A DNA stretch of 64,000 bases, from contig NZ_WTSX01000003.1 in NCBI RefSeq assembly GCF_009828745.1, forward strand, positions 62,001-126,000. Reading direction: 5' to 3'. The notes beneath the pieces are model-generated. The model worked only from the letters and a program-made list of their open reading frames with translations, ran no database searches and was not told the DNA's origin. This DNA comes from Erysipelothrix anatis. Lineage in GTDB: Bacteria > Bacillota_I > Bacilli_A > Erysipelotrichales > Erysipelotrichaceae. The stretch's first letter is position 1; every line of letters begins with the position of its first letter. Position numbers and translations under genes: made by a program. Positions 42,880-51,079 of this stretch are shown here, piece after piece.

Positions 42880-44313
42880 CTAAATCTCCTTCATTGCCAC
42901 TTCAAAACTTCGGCCCCACGGTAGATACGCTTGAAACTCAGGTGTATCCAAAAATGAATACTTTCGGGCCTCTGCATTTAATAGCGTCGTTAGATAGTCA
43001 TTAATGGTGTCGCTATAGTTCTCAGCCCACACATCAAATCCCAAGTCACGCATTTTAGCATTCACCAGTAATCTAATGTCACCCTGGTAGAGTGCATCAT
43101 CGATAACTCGGTGTTTAATATAAGTAGGGTTCGTATCATAATACATCGCGACCACTAAATCCAGCACTAACGTACCAATCGAATTACTGCCCGTATTCCA
43201 TGCACTGTATCCTTGCAATGTTGCATTGTTGAGTTTATTCAACAAACGCTCAAGGCTACGGATATCACCACCATTACCATATTGAACATCTAAAACAAAC
43301 AGATTTTTATCATTATACCGTTCATAATATTCTAGTTGCCCGGTTGTGAGCGATGGTGTTGTTTGCTTCGGTTCGAATGCCAAATCAATTGTCTGACCTG
43401 TTGCTGGAAGTGTGAGGAACACATACGGTGTTTCTTTTTCTGTTGGTGTCATATTTGCAACTTTAAAAGCTCCTGCAATATTCTCGATGATTGTACGATC
43501 TTCAAATTTAGCAATATATTGCGGATCGACGAATTTGACATCAACGTTAAAGCCCTTTGTATTCTGATTAAGATCTCGAGCAACTAAGAGTGCTACCATC
43601 TCATCCGTTCCATTTTTAATAGAAACGCAATCTTGTAATGCGTGTGTTTCAATCATATTAAGCAACACTTCTTGTTCTCGGACATGAAGTCCGAACTCGT
43701 GGGTATCTTCTTGAACAAGTGAAACATAGTCAAGAATTCCCTCATTCGCTAAGTCAACACATGCTTTATTAAAGTGATGATTGCGTTGTCGTGCTGCCAA
43801 ATAATCAGCGAGAACGGTTTCCGGAATACGTTGTGTTACTAATTGAAGTTGCGCTTTAAACTGCGGCTCACGAGTGACTCGATGTACTAACTGGGAGTAT
43901 TCAAAGAGATCTTCCCAGATTTGAAGTTGACTGGAATCGGTGACAGTTGTGGTAAGACGTACGATGACTGAGTAGGCCAGAATTTTAATGTTTGGATTGA
44001 GGTCTTTAACATCACGAAGAGTTTGCAACAGTGCGTCATAATCTTGCTGAGTCTTTGTGGCATCCATTGTCCGGGATTGCACAAGCCCCCCAAAAAGTAA
44101 CGCATCAATCGAAATAACGAGTGTATCCGCTTCTGCACAATGATCCAATAAATACTTACGAATTGCTATCGTATCCCCTGCATGAGTAAAGTGTCCCAAA
44201 TACGATTTGGGAACCATATCTACCTTAACATCATGAATATTTCGTGTTGCTTCAAGAATAAAGTCAGTATGACATGGTCGATCATCAATTGGTAAAATTA
44301 GAATTTGTTTCAT
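42880..44313 (-). CDS. DUF4127 family protein
   Basis: This 477-residue protein begins with MKQILILPIDDRPCHTDFIL, a strand plus Asp-Asp-Arg-Pro-Cys motif characteristic of DUF4127. Further conserved spots are VISIDALLFGGLVQSR, LAYSVIVRLTTT, KNGTDEMVALLVARDLN and DVQYGNGGDIRS; the Asp-rich and Asn-Gly positions suggest a metal- or phosphate-binding hydrolase-like fold, but no function is known to me. No signal peptide. It overlaps the TIM-barrel gene by ATGA and is 3 bases from the FAD oxidoreductase gene. Confidence 0.78.
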   Translation of the reverse strand: MKQILILPIDDRPCHTDFILEATRNIHDVKVDMVPKSYLGHFTHAGDTIAIRKYLLDHCAEADTLVISIDALLFGGLVQSRTMDATKTQQDYDALLQTLRDVKDLNPNIKILAYSVIVRLTTTVTDSSQLQIWEDLFEYSQLVHRVTREPQFKAQLQLVTQRIPETVLADYLAARQRNHHFNKACVDLANEGILDYVSLVQEDTHEFGLHVREQEVLLNMIETHALQDCVSIKNGTDEMVALLVARDLNQNTKGFNVDVKFVDPQYIAKFEDRTIIENIAGAFKVANMTPTEKETPYVFLTLPATGQTIDLAFEPKQTTPSLTTGQLEYYERYNDKNLFVLDVQYGNGGDIRSLERLLNKLNNATLQGYSAWNTGSNSIGTLVLDLVVAMYYDTNPTYIKHRVIDDALYQGDIRLLVNAKMRDLGFDVWAENYSDTINDYLTTLLNAEARKYSFLDTPEFQAYLPWGRSFEVAMKEI

Positions 44314-44993
44314 AGTGCATCTATAGCTGCTCTAAACGATTTAATGGTTTCAACAAACCCTTCGTACTCATTACCTGTAACAACTGCTCCAATCATGATT
44401 GCTTTGAAACCAAGATCCTTAATGTTGGCAAGTTCTTCAATACGAACTTTCTTTTGAGTTGGCAATGCAGCTGGAATATCAATGGCGTCGATAATTTGCT
44501 TATAATGAAGTAAATCACGCATATTTAGTGGCTTTCCATAATCGTCCGGATGAACGATGCTCAATTCGGCAACTTCAGCACCAATTTGTGACCACATTTT
44601 GATTTCATCCAACGTGTATGCATAACTACATGCAAACATCCGGGTAAGTTTGTCTTGATTCACTACTTGAGGTGTTGCATCATGAAGGTAAAGTGACAAG
44701 AATTCGAAATCGTGTGCTAACACGTTTTTCAAATCGTCATTAACAACTTCTGGGTTACCACCAACTACAACGCCAACTGGTACTGGTGAATTCGTAATTA
44801 CTTTTTCAATAAATTCACGTTCTTGAGCAGCACTTCCAAAATCTGTTCCGCTCGCATGGTGATGCACATTAAGATGAATTTTCACTGCATCCGCACCATT
44901 TTCCCATGCAGCTTTTACATACTCATAGTCATTTTTAGGACAACTGACCACCAATTTTAAACCTTCTTCATTTAGCAAATCGATAAATTTCAT
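44310..44993 (-). CDS. TIM-barrel protein of unknown function
   Basis: This 227-residue protein has an alternating beta/alpha pattern: LKLVVSCPKNDYEYVKAAWENGADAVKIHLN at the N-terminus, PVGVVVGGNPEVV, AEVAELSIVHPDDYG, and a late phosphate-binding-like KAIMIGAVVTG loop. The layout recalls small ribulose-phosphate-binding barrels such as NanE-type epimerases or KDPG-type aldolases. A HHH cluster (NVHHHASGTDFG) near residue 43 is unusual and could bind metal. It overlaps the preceding HExxH gene by 26 bp and the DUF4127 gene by 4 bp. Reaction unknown. Confidence 0.65.
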   Translation of the reverse strand: MKFIDLLNEEGLKLVVSCPKNDYEYVKAAWENGADAVKIHLNVHHHASGTDFGSAAQEREFIEKVITNSPVPVGVVVGGNPEVVNDDLKNVLAHDFEFLSLYLHDATPQVVNQDKLTRMFACSYAYTLDEIKMWSQIGAEVAELSIVHPDDYGKPLNMRDLLHYKQIIDAIDIPAALPTQKKVRIEELANIKDLGFKAIMIGAVVTGNEYEGFVETIKSFRAAIDAL

Positions 44994-45537
44994 AATCTTG
45001 AACCCTCTCTTTTAAATACGTAGCTAGTGTTTCTTTTGTATACGAACCTTCACGAATGGCAATAACATACTCGGCAATGCGTGGATGTATCGGACAGCCA
45101 CTTTGCAGTTGCGAATAATAAATAGCAGATACTTCGGAAATGCGATGACGTTGGCGATACTTTAAAGTATCATACCAAACCCCTTGCATTTCGATTACGT
45201 GATACACTTCATGCATAAAATGCAGATTGTACGCTTGCGTTGTATCCATGATTTGTTCGTACTTTTGTATCCATTCGTTGTTAATTGTGATTGTTTGAGT
45301 ATTTGGATTGTATTGTGCATGAATCGATGCTGGATCTGTATCAACCATTTCAGTTCTAATGTTTTGTGCTTCAAGAAGTGCTGTGGGATCAATTTGCGTT
45401 TGCATTTTAACCGCCTCAGCAATTTGATCCATCACACGTTGACTGTTTTGAGTCATGTTCAATTCAAACCAATAAATATAGTCCGTTAAATCCTGAACTT
45501 TAACCTCTTCTTGTAACCAAGAATACAATGCGTTCAT
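44968..45537 (-). CDS. HExxH-motif protein, putative metal-dependent peptidase or amidohydrolase
   Basis: This 189-residue soluble protein is taken from the ATG at 45537 (MNALYSWLQEEV); upstream GGAAG supports either of two adjacent ATGs. HEVYH (His109, Glu110, His113) fits the zinc-binding HExxH pattern, and Glu137 (RISEVSAIYY), 24 residues on, could be the third ligand as in gluzincin-type sites. The rest is mainly helical and matches nothing I know. It overlaps the HyuA gene by 38 bp and the TIM-barrel gene by 26 bp. Position within a ring-opening operon suggests hydrolysis of a small amide or peptide; that is inference. Confidence 0.6.
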   Translation of the reverse strand: MNALYSWLQEEVKVQDLTDYIYWFELNMTQNSQRVMDQIAEAVKMQTQIDPTALLEAQNIRTEMVDTDPASIHAQYNPNTQTITINNEWIQKYEQIMDTTQAYNLHFMHEVYHVIEMQGVWYDTLKYRQRHRISEVSAIYYSQLQSGCPIHPRIAEYVIAIREGSYTKETLATYLKERVQDYEIYRFAK

Positions 45538-47638
45538 CATCTTCCAGTCCTTCCAAATCCATCCATGAAATGTCCTCAATTTGTTCTTTATTCATAAGTC
45601 CTGAATAGTTAAATGTTCGGAATTTGGCGAACATGTGTAACTCAGGTACTGTTTGACCAGCATCACTAAAGGTAGAATATTCATCCATGATAAACGTCAT
45701 TACGTCTTTAAATTGTCCTTTAGTACCGTAGACAATTTTTCCATTTGGACGTCGGAACTTAACGACACCATCTTTGGTGAGAATAACTGCAGATGTTGCT
45801 TTTCTCTTGAAGAGCCCTAATGCACGTTTCTCACTATGGTTAACTTCAACCCCAACGATTCGTTCATTTTCAACGACGATGTTTGCCTCAGCTGTTTCGT
45901 AGCCAAGCGATTGAATCGCTATTTTTTTAAGTTCTTCATGCGATTGTACAACGACAGCCGCATCGTTATTTTTTATTTCATTGGTACCTGATGCGTTCGC
46001 AATCAAGACATTATTCAAGGTATCCACTTCAATCGAAACTTCAATGGTTTCGCGAAGGGCTCCCATTTCTAACATTTTATCGATGATATCTGCGCGAATT
46101 CGCTTAATATCATCTTCATTTGGATTAACCACACTGCGTTCAATCTGTTCCGTAATCATTGCTAGTGCTACACCTATTGTAGAAATATAAGGCGCGTTAT
46201 TCACAACCTTGCTCTTTAGGTCATATTTCTTACCTAAGTAGTGCGTAATAACGCCTGCACTTCCGCCACCACCGTATAGGGTAATGAACGAACGCTCAAG
46301 TTCATAATCTGCAATGAGCTGTTCAATGATTGCCCAAATTTGCTCAGATGCACGGTCCATGCATTGTGTCGCAAGTGTTACTGGATCCATCTTCAAATAC
46401 TTTGCAAATGCTTCCCATGCCTGGGTATATCCCTTGCTCGTAGCACAGGAGTAATCCTCAGCATGAACACATTGAAGGTAGTTTGCGGCACCTGCAACCG
46501 TGAATGCATACGTTTTCCCACTACTATCTTCACAAACAACATAGTCATCAGGATCTTTCGCACGTGGTTGAATCATTTTAATAGTAAAGGTTTCCCCTTC
46601 AGGAATATCAAAACACTCATACGGTAAGTGCGCCAAGTGCGCAGACCGTGGTCCAACTACAATGCCTTGATTTGTATGGCGAATCATCGTACCACCGGCA
46701 ATTGCGGTCGTTTGGACATCTACTGATTTTAAGTATGTCTTATGACCTCCGACACTAGCATTTTTTATCATAACTTGGCCATCTTTAATGACAGAAATAT
46801 CCGTTGAGGTTCCGCCAATTTCCAAGAAGACGCCATCAGATATTTTCTCATGCATAATGGCTCCTGCAACACCTGCAGCAAGTCCCGACAACATTGTTAA
46901 GATTGGACGTTTGCGAACTTCATCAATGGACATAACGCCACCGTCAGCACGCATAATCATCAAATCACGTTTGATTCCTAGGTCTTTAATGACCTTTTCT
47001 GTCATGTCTGATGTTTCCATCATTTTTGGAATTAATGATCCATTAACAACTGCTGTTCGTGTGCGCAATTTAAGTCCATAAAGTTGAGAGATTTGGAAAC
47101 CTCCTGTAGCATAAAAACCTCGTTTTTGTGCAAGTTCGATAACACGAATTTCATGTTCCGGGTGTTCAATTGAGAATGCTTCACTCGCAACAATAACTTC
47201 TGCACCTTTCGCAATCAACGTATCAATTGCTTGACCTATCGTCGAATCAGAAACGTCTGAAGACGGGATAAACTCATGAAAGACTTCCAAAAACTTATTG
47301 GGTGCAAGTTCAAGTTTTTCTACATTAGTCTCATTGCGAGCAGACGTACCATCACCCATCCCCACGATACCAATCCGCGCAACATCACCTTCTAGTAATG
47401 CATTCGTAGCTTGAGTTGTACCGTGTGAGATAAAAACGACATTTTCTGCATCGATGTGATACTCGTCCAAAAGTTCACGCACAATGTTTATAATTCCTTT
47501 TGCAACACCTTCTTCACTGTCATGAGTTGTAGGGGTCTTTTTCAATGCGATGACGTCCATTGTTTCGTTATCAATTACGACTGCATCGGTAAAAGTACCA
47601 CCAACATCAATTCCTATTCTTACTTGTTTCTGATTCAT
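45500..47638 (-). CDS. Hydantoinase / oxoprolinase HyuA-family ATP-dependent hydrolase subunit
   Basis: This 712-residue protein matches the HyuA/OplaH A family: ATPase fold start RIGIDVGGTFTDAVVID, ISHGTTQATNALLEGD, MIMRADGGVMSIDEVRKRP, SGLAAGVAGAIMHE and FLEIGGTSTDISVIKDG, then a C-terminal regulatory part. HyuA proteins use ATP to open cyclic amides such as hydantoins, 5-oxoproline or pyrrole-2-carboxylate-like compounds, usually with a HyuB partner. No HyuB gene is visible here. It lies between the transporter (24 bp gap) and the HExxH gene. A -10 and cre-like site lie upstream of the transporter gene. Confidence 0.88.
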   Translation of the reverse strand: MNQKQVRIGIDVGGTFTDAVVIDNETMDVIALKKTPTTHDSEEGVAKGIINIVRELLDEYHIDAENVVFISHGTTQATNALLEGDVARIGIVGMGDGTSARNETNVEKLELAPNKFLEVFHEFIPSSDVSDSTIGQAIDTLIAKGAEVIVASEAFSIEHPEHEIRVIELAQKRGFYATGGFQISQLYGLKLRTRTAVVNGSLIPKMMETSDMTEKVIKDLGIKRDLMIMRADGGVMSIDEVRKRPILTMLSGLAAGVAGAIMHEKISDGVFLEIGGTSTDISVIKDGQVMIKNASVGGHKTYLKSVDVQTTAIAGGTMIRHTNQGIVVGPRSAHLAHLPYECFDIPEGETFTIKMIQPRAKDPDDYVVCEDSSGKTYAFTVAGAANYLQCVHAEDYSCATSKGYTQAWEAFAKYLKMDPVTLATQCMDRASEQIWAIIEQLIADYELERSFITLYGGGGSAGVITHYLGKKYDLKSKVVNNAPYISTIGVALAMITEQIERSVVNPNEDDIKRIRADIIDKMLEMGALRETIEVSIEVDTLNNVLIANASGTNEIKNNDAAVVVQSHEELKKIAIQSLGYETAEANIVVENERIVGVEVNHSEKRALGLFKRKATSAVILTKDGVVKFRRPNGKIVYGTKGQFKDVMTFIMDEYSTFSDAGQTVPELHMFAKFRTFNYSGLMNKEQIEDISWMDLEGLEDDERIVFLVTRRG

Positions 47639-47662
47639 ATAAGCCTCTTTTCTAAAAATTTA

Positions 47663-49042
47663 TTAGATTACCAATGGAATTTTTGCAACAAACACTGCAT
47701 AACTTAAGATAAGCAATGACATGAGCATTCCGTAAAGTAATACTTCTTTTAAGATATCGTTAACATCTACGTTGACAAAGTCTGCAACCCAGATATTTTG
47801 TGAATTCGTTGGATCTCCAAACCCTTGCATATTTCCATTTGCTCGTAATGCCCAAATGATTGCCATTGGACTGAATCCTGCAGCACCAAATAATGCCGGT
47901 AAAGCTCCACCAATACCATATGTATTTAAAGGTCCACGGTACAATGCAAGCAATGATCCTAATGTAAATCCAATGACATATGTTACCGGATTTTGTAGGT
48001 ATTGAACTAAGAATTTAATAGAAGGTCCCACGACTGTTTGAACTGTTTGGTATTGTACCCCTTTAATTAAGATACCCAAACCAATCATCAACAAGATAAC
48101 ACCAGCAACATCTTGAGTTCCCTCAACAAAACTTTGTGTTACTAATTGGAATACGTTCTTAGCTTTTGTAGTAAGGAGTAAGTAAACGATCCCTATAACA
48201 ATTGCAATTTCTGCAGGAACTGCATATTTCATCAATTGTGCGCCAATTAAAATTACAACTGGAACGACAGGGGCAAACATTGCGAGTGTTGAAACATTGT
48301 TGCCTTTACCACCGATGTTTGAGTCGGTTGTCCATGATTTAACGGATTTTGTTCCTTTGATATTTTTAAAGATGTAGATAAGCGGTACACAGAACGCAAC
48401 AATATAAATTGGTAATGACATTGAAATCAAGGCTTGTTGTGCTTGAGCTGCATTGTCTCCAAATGATGGCGCAAGTAATGGAATAAATGCTGAGTAGTTC
48501 ATTGGATTAAAGACACCACCGGAACTAAATGAGAATAGGAAAATAGTCGCAGCATGTAATGGTTTAATACCTGCTGAAAGCATAATTGGTAGGATAATTG
48601 ATCCAACTAAGATAATGCTTCCCAATCCCCCAATAGCCATAAAAATGACCGAAACAACAACGTAGAATACTAATGCGAGTACGAGTGGGCGGTCCCCAGC
48701 ATATTCTGCTGCAGTTTTAATAATTTTTTCAACAACGTTTTGTTTCATTAACATTTTTGAAAATGCGGATGCAAAGATAACGGTTGCGATAGCCCCAGCC
48801 ATCATTTTTACACCATCAGTAATAACAAAACTGAAAATACCTGGTGTCATTTTTTCGACGCCGTCGACCATAACGGGATAATCAAATAACCCTGCCATTG
48901 GTACCACACCAATTGATGCAACCAACGCAACAAGGAATCCCATCATTGGCAATGCAATAATTGTAGGGATTTTCTTTTTCATCATCATTGCGATGAAGAA
49001 CACAATAATTCCGAAAATTAATAAAAGTCTAACTGTATCCAT
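47663..49042 (-). CDS. Ion-transporter superfamily carboxylate/amino-acid transporter (GntP/CitM-like)
   Basis: This 459-residue protein has about twelve helices with the ion-transporter (IT) superfamily layout: MMMKKKIPTIIALPMMGFLVALVA, then a re-entrant-like IGGLGSIILVGSIILPIMLSAG and SSGGVFNPMNYSAFIP, and a second half with RGPLNTYGIGGALPALFGA. Family members carry gluconate, citrate and other organic acids. It is the first gene of the six-gene operon, so it likely imports the substrate acted on by the downstream HyuA-type enzyme. Behind an AAGGAGGAG site. Confidence 0.82.
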   Translation of the reverse strand: MDTVRLLLIFGIIVFFIAMMMKKKIPTIIALPMMGFLVALVASIGVVPMAGLFDYPVMVDGVEKMTPGIFSFVITDGVKMMAGAIATVIFASAFSKMLMKQNVVEKIIKTAAEYAGDRPLVLALVFYVVVSVIFMAIGGLGSIILVGSIILPIMLSAGIKPLHAATIFLFSFSSGGVFNPMNYSAFIPLLAPSFGDNAAQAQQALISMSLPIYIVAFCVPLIYIFKNIKGTKSVKSWTTDSNIGGKGNNVSTLAMFAPVVPVVILIGAQLMKYAVPAEIAIVIGIVYLLLTTKAKNVFQLVTQSFVEGTQDVAGVILLMIGLGILIKGVQYQTVQTVVGPSIKFLVQYLQNPVTYVIGFTLGSLLALYRGPLNTYGIGGALPALFGAAGFSPMAIIWALRANGNMQGFGDPTNSQNIWVADFVNVDVNDILKEVLLYGMLMSLLILSYAVFVAKIPLVI

Positions 49043-49066
49043 TTTTTCTCCTCCTTAATGGATTAG

Positions 49067-49081
49067 TGGTAGCGCTTACCA
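49067..49081 (-). promoter_or_regulatory. Candidate CcpA (cre) site of the hydantoinase operon
   Basis: Read on the minus strand the 14-mer GGTAAGCGCTACCA matches 12 of 14 positions of the Bacillus cre consensus. It starts a few bases downstream of the predicted RNA start, a roadblock position for catabolite repression. Confidence 0.55.
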
Positions 49082-49090
49082 TCTACGACA

Positions 49091-49096
49091 AATATA
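49091..49096 (-). promoter_or_regulatory. Extended -10 of the hydantoinase operon
   Basis: On the minus strand TGATATATT gives a TG-extended -10, upstream of the cre-like site and about 50 nt from the transporter start. No clear -35. Confidence 0.45.
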
Positions 49097-49207
49097 TCAA
49101 ATATTAATCTTAATAAAACACAGGCCCATACACTTGATAAAATTTACATCTCTTTTCACCTATTTAGTGCACATTGCATAGGTTGATTTACACATATTTT
49201 TATATTC

Positions 49208-49236
49208 TTGTAAATATTTACACAATTGTATATGAT
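49208..49236 (+). promoter_or_regulatory. Promoter of the RpiR regulator, with embedded palindrome
   Basis: TTGTAA (49208-49213) is 17 bp from TATGAT (49231-49236). The perfect palindrome TGTAAATATTTACA (49209-49222) overlaps the -35, which fits autoregulation by the RpiR protein. Confidence 0.6.
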
Positions 49237-49261
49237 AATACTAACGAAAAGAGGACCCATT

Positions 49262-50050
49262 ATGGACAATCTCATCTCATATTTGGAGTATAACTTATCC
49301 GAATTTACACAATCCGAGCAAATTATTGCACGCTTTTTCTTATCAAAAAAAGATTTAGACCACACAGGAATTGTGGATGTATCCGAACGCCTTTTTGTTT
49401 CAACAGCAACTATTAGTCGTTTCGTAAATAAAATCGGGTTCGAAAACTATAAATCATTCTTATATGAATTCCAAAAGTCACTCGAATCCAACAAAAGTGA
49501 TGGAATCGCAATCAATAGTGAAGCACGTGACTTATGGAACGTCCACAACACTTACTATAAGTCGTTATACGAAAGTGTGGCAACAATTGATTTGAATTAT
49601 CTTGCGAATCGATTTATCAATAGCAAAATGATTTATACCTTTGGTTTTGGTAAAACACAAGAAACGACGAACATGATGATTTATCGGATTGAGAATCTAA
49701 TCCAAAACATTCGTAGTATTCCCCATTTTGAGCATCTTATGTACACACTTACGAATGTCATGAGTTATGAACACGTATTAGTCATCTTCTATCAACACGA
49801 ATATTTTCGAGATGATTTAGAGAAAATCATCATGATTGCGAAACAGCGTTTTGTTCCAATTATTGTTGTGACATTGTCGGCTCAAGTCGACAATCAAAAT
49901 TATGCCGAAGTCATCAAGCTTTATCCTCATGAAGATGATACCGTTGTTAAGTATTCCACAACAATGTATACTCCGTACCTACTCTTTATAGATATGATGT
50001 ACCTCGCAATCCAACGGAAGAAAAACCAACAACAGTTTAATTACGTATAA
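49262..50050 (+). CDS. RpiR-family regulator (HTH plus SIS domain)
   Basis: The protein has 262 residues from the start at 49262 (MDNLISYLEYNLSEFTQSEQ), with AAGAGGA upstream. The N-terminal HTH includes VSERLFVSTATISRFVNKIGFENYKSF, the family signature. From about residue 105 an SIS fold follows (MIYTFGFGKTQETTNMMIYR) where sugar-phosphate effectors bind; its usual Ser/Thr-rich loop is atypical, so the ligand may differ. It is divergent from the hydantoinase operon and probably controls it. Confidence 0.82.
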   Translation: MDNLISYLEYNLSEFTQSEQIIARFFLSKKDLDHTGIVDVSERLFVSTATISRFVNKIGFENYKSFLYEFQKSLESNKSDGIAINSEARDLWNVHNTYYKSLYESVATIDLNYLANRFINSKMIYTFGFGKTQETTNMMIYRIENLIQNIRSIPHFEHLMYTLTNVMSYEHVLVIFYQHEYFRDDLEKIIMIAKQRFVPIIVVTLSAQVDNQNYAEVIKLYPHEDDTVVKYSTTMYTPYLLFIDMMYLAIQRKKNQQQFNYV

Positions 50051-50077
50051 AAAAATAGCACCTAGCGTGCTATTTTT
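50051..50077. terminator. Bidirectional terminator between rpiR and yhfZ
   Basis: AAAAATAGCAC pairs with GTGCTATTTTT around 5 nt, serving the two convergent genes. Confidence 0.85.
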
Positions 50078-50999
50078 AGTAACTGGGAATCAGCGTACCA
50101 TTAATAATATCTTGTTGAATCTGAGTTACTGCATCTACACTAATTAGAGCGTTCATCACTGCGCCTAACTCTTTCCGATTACGATTTATAACGACTACCG
50201 CAATACGGTTATCATTATTCTTAAGATTCAATGGAATTGTATTCAGTGCATTCAATTCAATAGCACGGTCTTCTTCATTCCACACGGTAGCGTCAATGAC
50301 GCCATTTTGAATGGATTCTATCAATTGATTATACTTAATCTCTACAAATTCAACGCGCTTGCCTGCACATATTTCACGTACAAATGACGATTGATCAATC
50401 GAATCATGATCAATTCCAATACGCATTCCGTCCTCAATATCACGATACGAATCTTTCGAAAAAAGAATAATATGACCGGATAGATAACTACGGTCCGAGA
50501 ATTCTTTAATTATTTCAATACTCGTATCGTGTTTTAGAAAGGCAAGGGCAGCATATTTTGACATAATTGCGAAATCATAACGCCCATTAAGCATCATTTC
50601 AATCCGCTGTTGTGCCCCACGCATATAAGCCATGTTGACTGGAATATTAAGCGTGTTTTCCATCGTTGTTAATAAAGCGGTACTCAGCCCTTCATAGGTT
50701 CGAGAATAGGGCAGCGGCATTACCCCAACCAAAAATGAAATTCCAGCAAATTCAAGTAATAACTTCAAATCTTTCTGAGATAAGAATGTTCCTAATTGAC
50801 CACGAGATTCCACCGCAATTGCACCACTATCGACCAACTGCTTAATTGCATTTTGAATTGTACCTCGGGCAACCTCAATCATTTTTTCGTACTCAGAAAT
50901 TGTGAGAATTTTAGAACCGATATCTCTACTTATAAAGTCCTTTGCTAGATATTCAATCGCTAAGGCGTTTTTTGTCATCAATTTTCTTCTTGGTGTCAT
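50076..50999 (-). CDS. yhfZ: YhfZ-type transcription factor
   Basis: This 307-residue protein has an N-terminal winged-helix of GntR/YhfZ type (KILTISEYEKMIEVARGTIQNAIKQLVDSGAIAVESRGQLGTFL) and, from about residue 85, a bilobal binding-protein-like ligand domain (FLVGVMPLPYSRTYEGLSTAL, RYDFAIMSKYAAL). This matches E. coli YhfZ in length (301) and architecture. A terminator after yhfW and its own extended -10 (TGTTATAAT at 51021-51029) show that it is transcribed separately. It is the likely regulator of the yhf operon. Confidence 0.82.
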   Translation of the reverse strand: MTPRRKLMTKNALAIEYLAKDFISRDIGSKILTISEYEKMIEVARGTIQNAIKQLVDSGAIAVESRGQLGTFLSQKDLKLLLEFAGISFLVGVMPLPYSRTYEGLSTALLTTMENTLNIPVNMAYMRGAQQRIEMMLNGRYDFAIMSKYAALAFLKHDTSIEIIKEFSDRSYLSGHIILFSKDSYRDIEDGMRIGIDHDSIDQSSFVREICAGKRVEFVEIKYNQLIESIQNGVIDATVWNEEDRAIELNALNTIPLNLKNNDNRIAVVVINRNRKELGAVMNALISVDAVTQIQQDIINGTLIPSY

Positions 51000-51020
51000 A
51001 AAACTTCCTTTCTTTAATAT

Positions 51021-51029
51021 ATTATAACA
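51021..51029 (-). promoter_or_regulatory. Extended -10 of yhfZ
   Basis: On the minus strand TGT-TATAAT. The adjoining ATACATATTTGTTAT stretch is A/T-rich and partly symmetric. Confidence 0.5.
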
Positions 51030-51051
51030 AATATGTATGACGCTTCCTATG

Positions 51052-51079
51052 TAAAAAAAAGCACTTTCTCAGTGCTTTT
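51052..51079 (-). terminator. Terminator of the yhf operon after yhfW
   Basis: AAAAGCACT pairs with AGTGCTTTT around TTCTC and runs into eight T on the minus strand. The yhfW stop codon is in the loop region. Confidence 0.85.
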
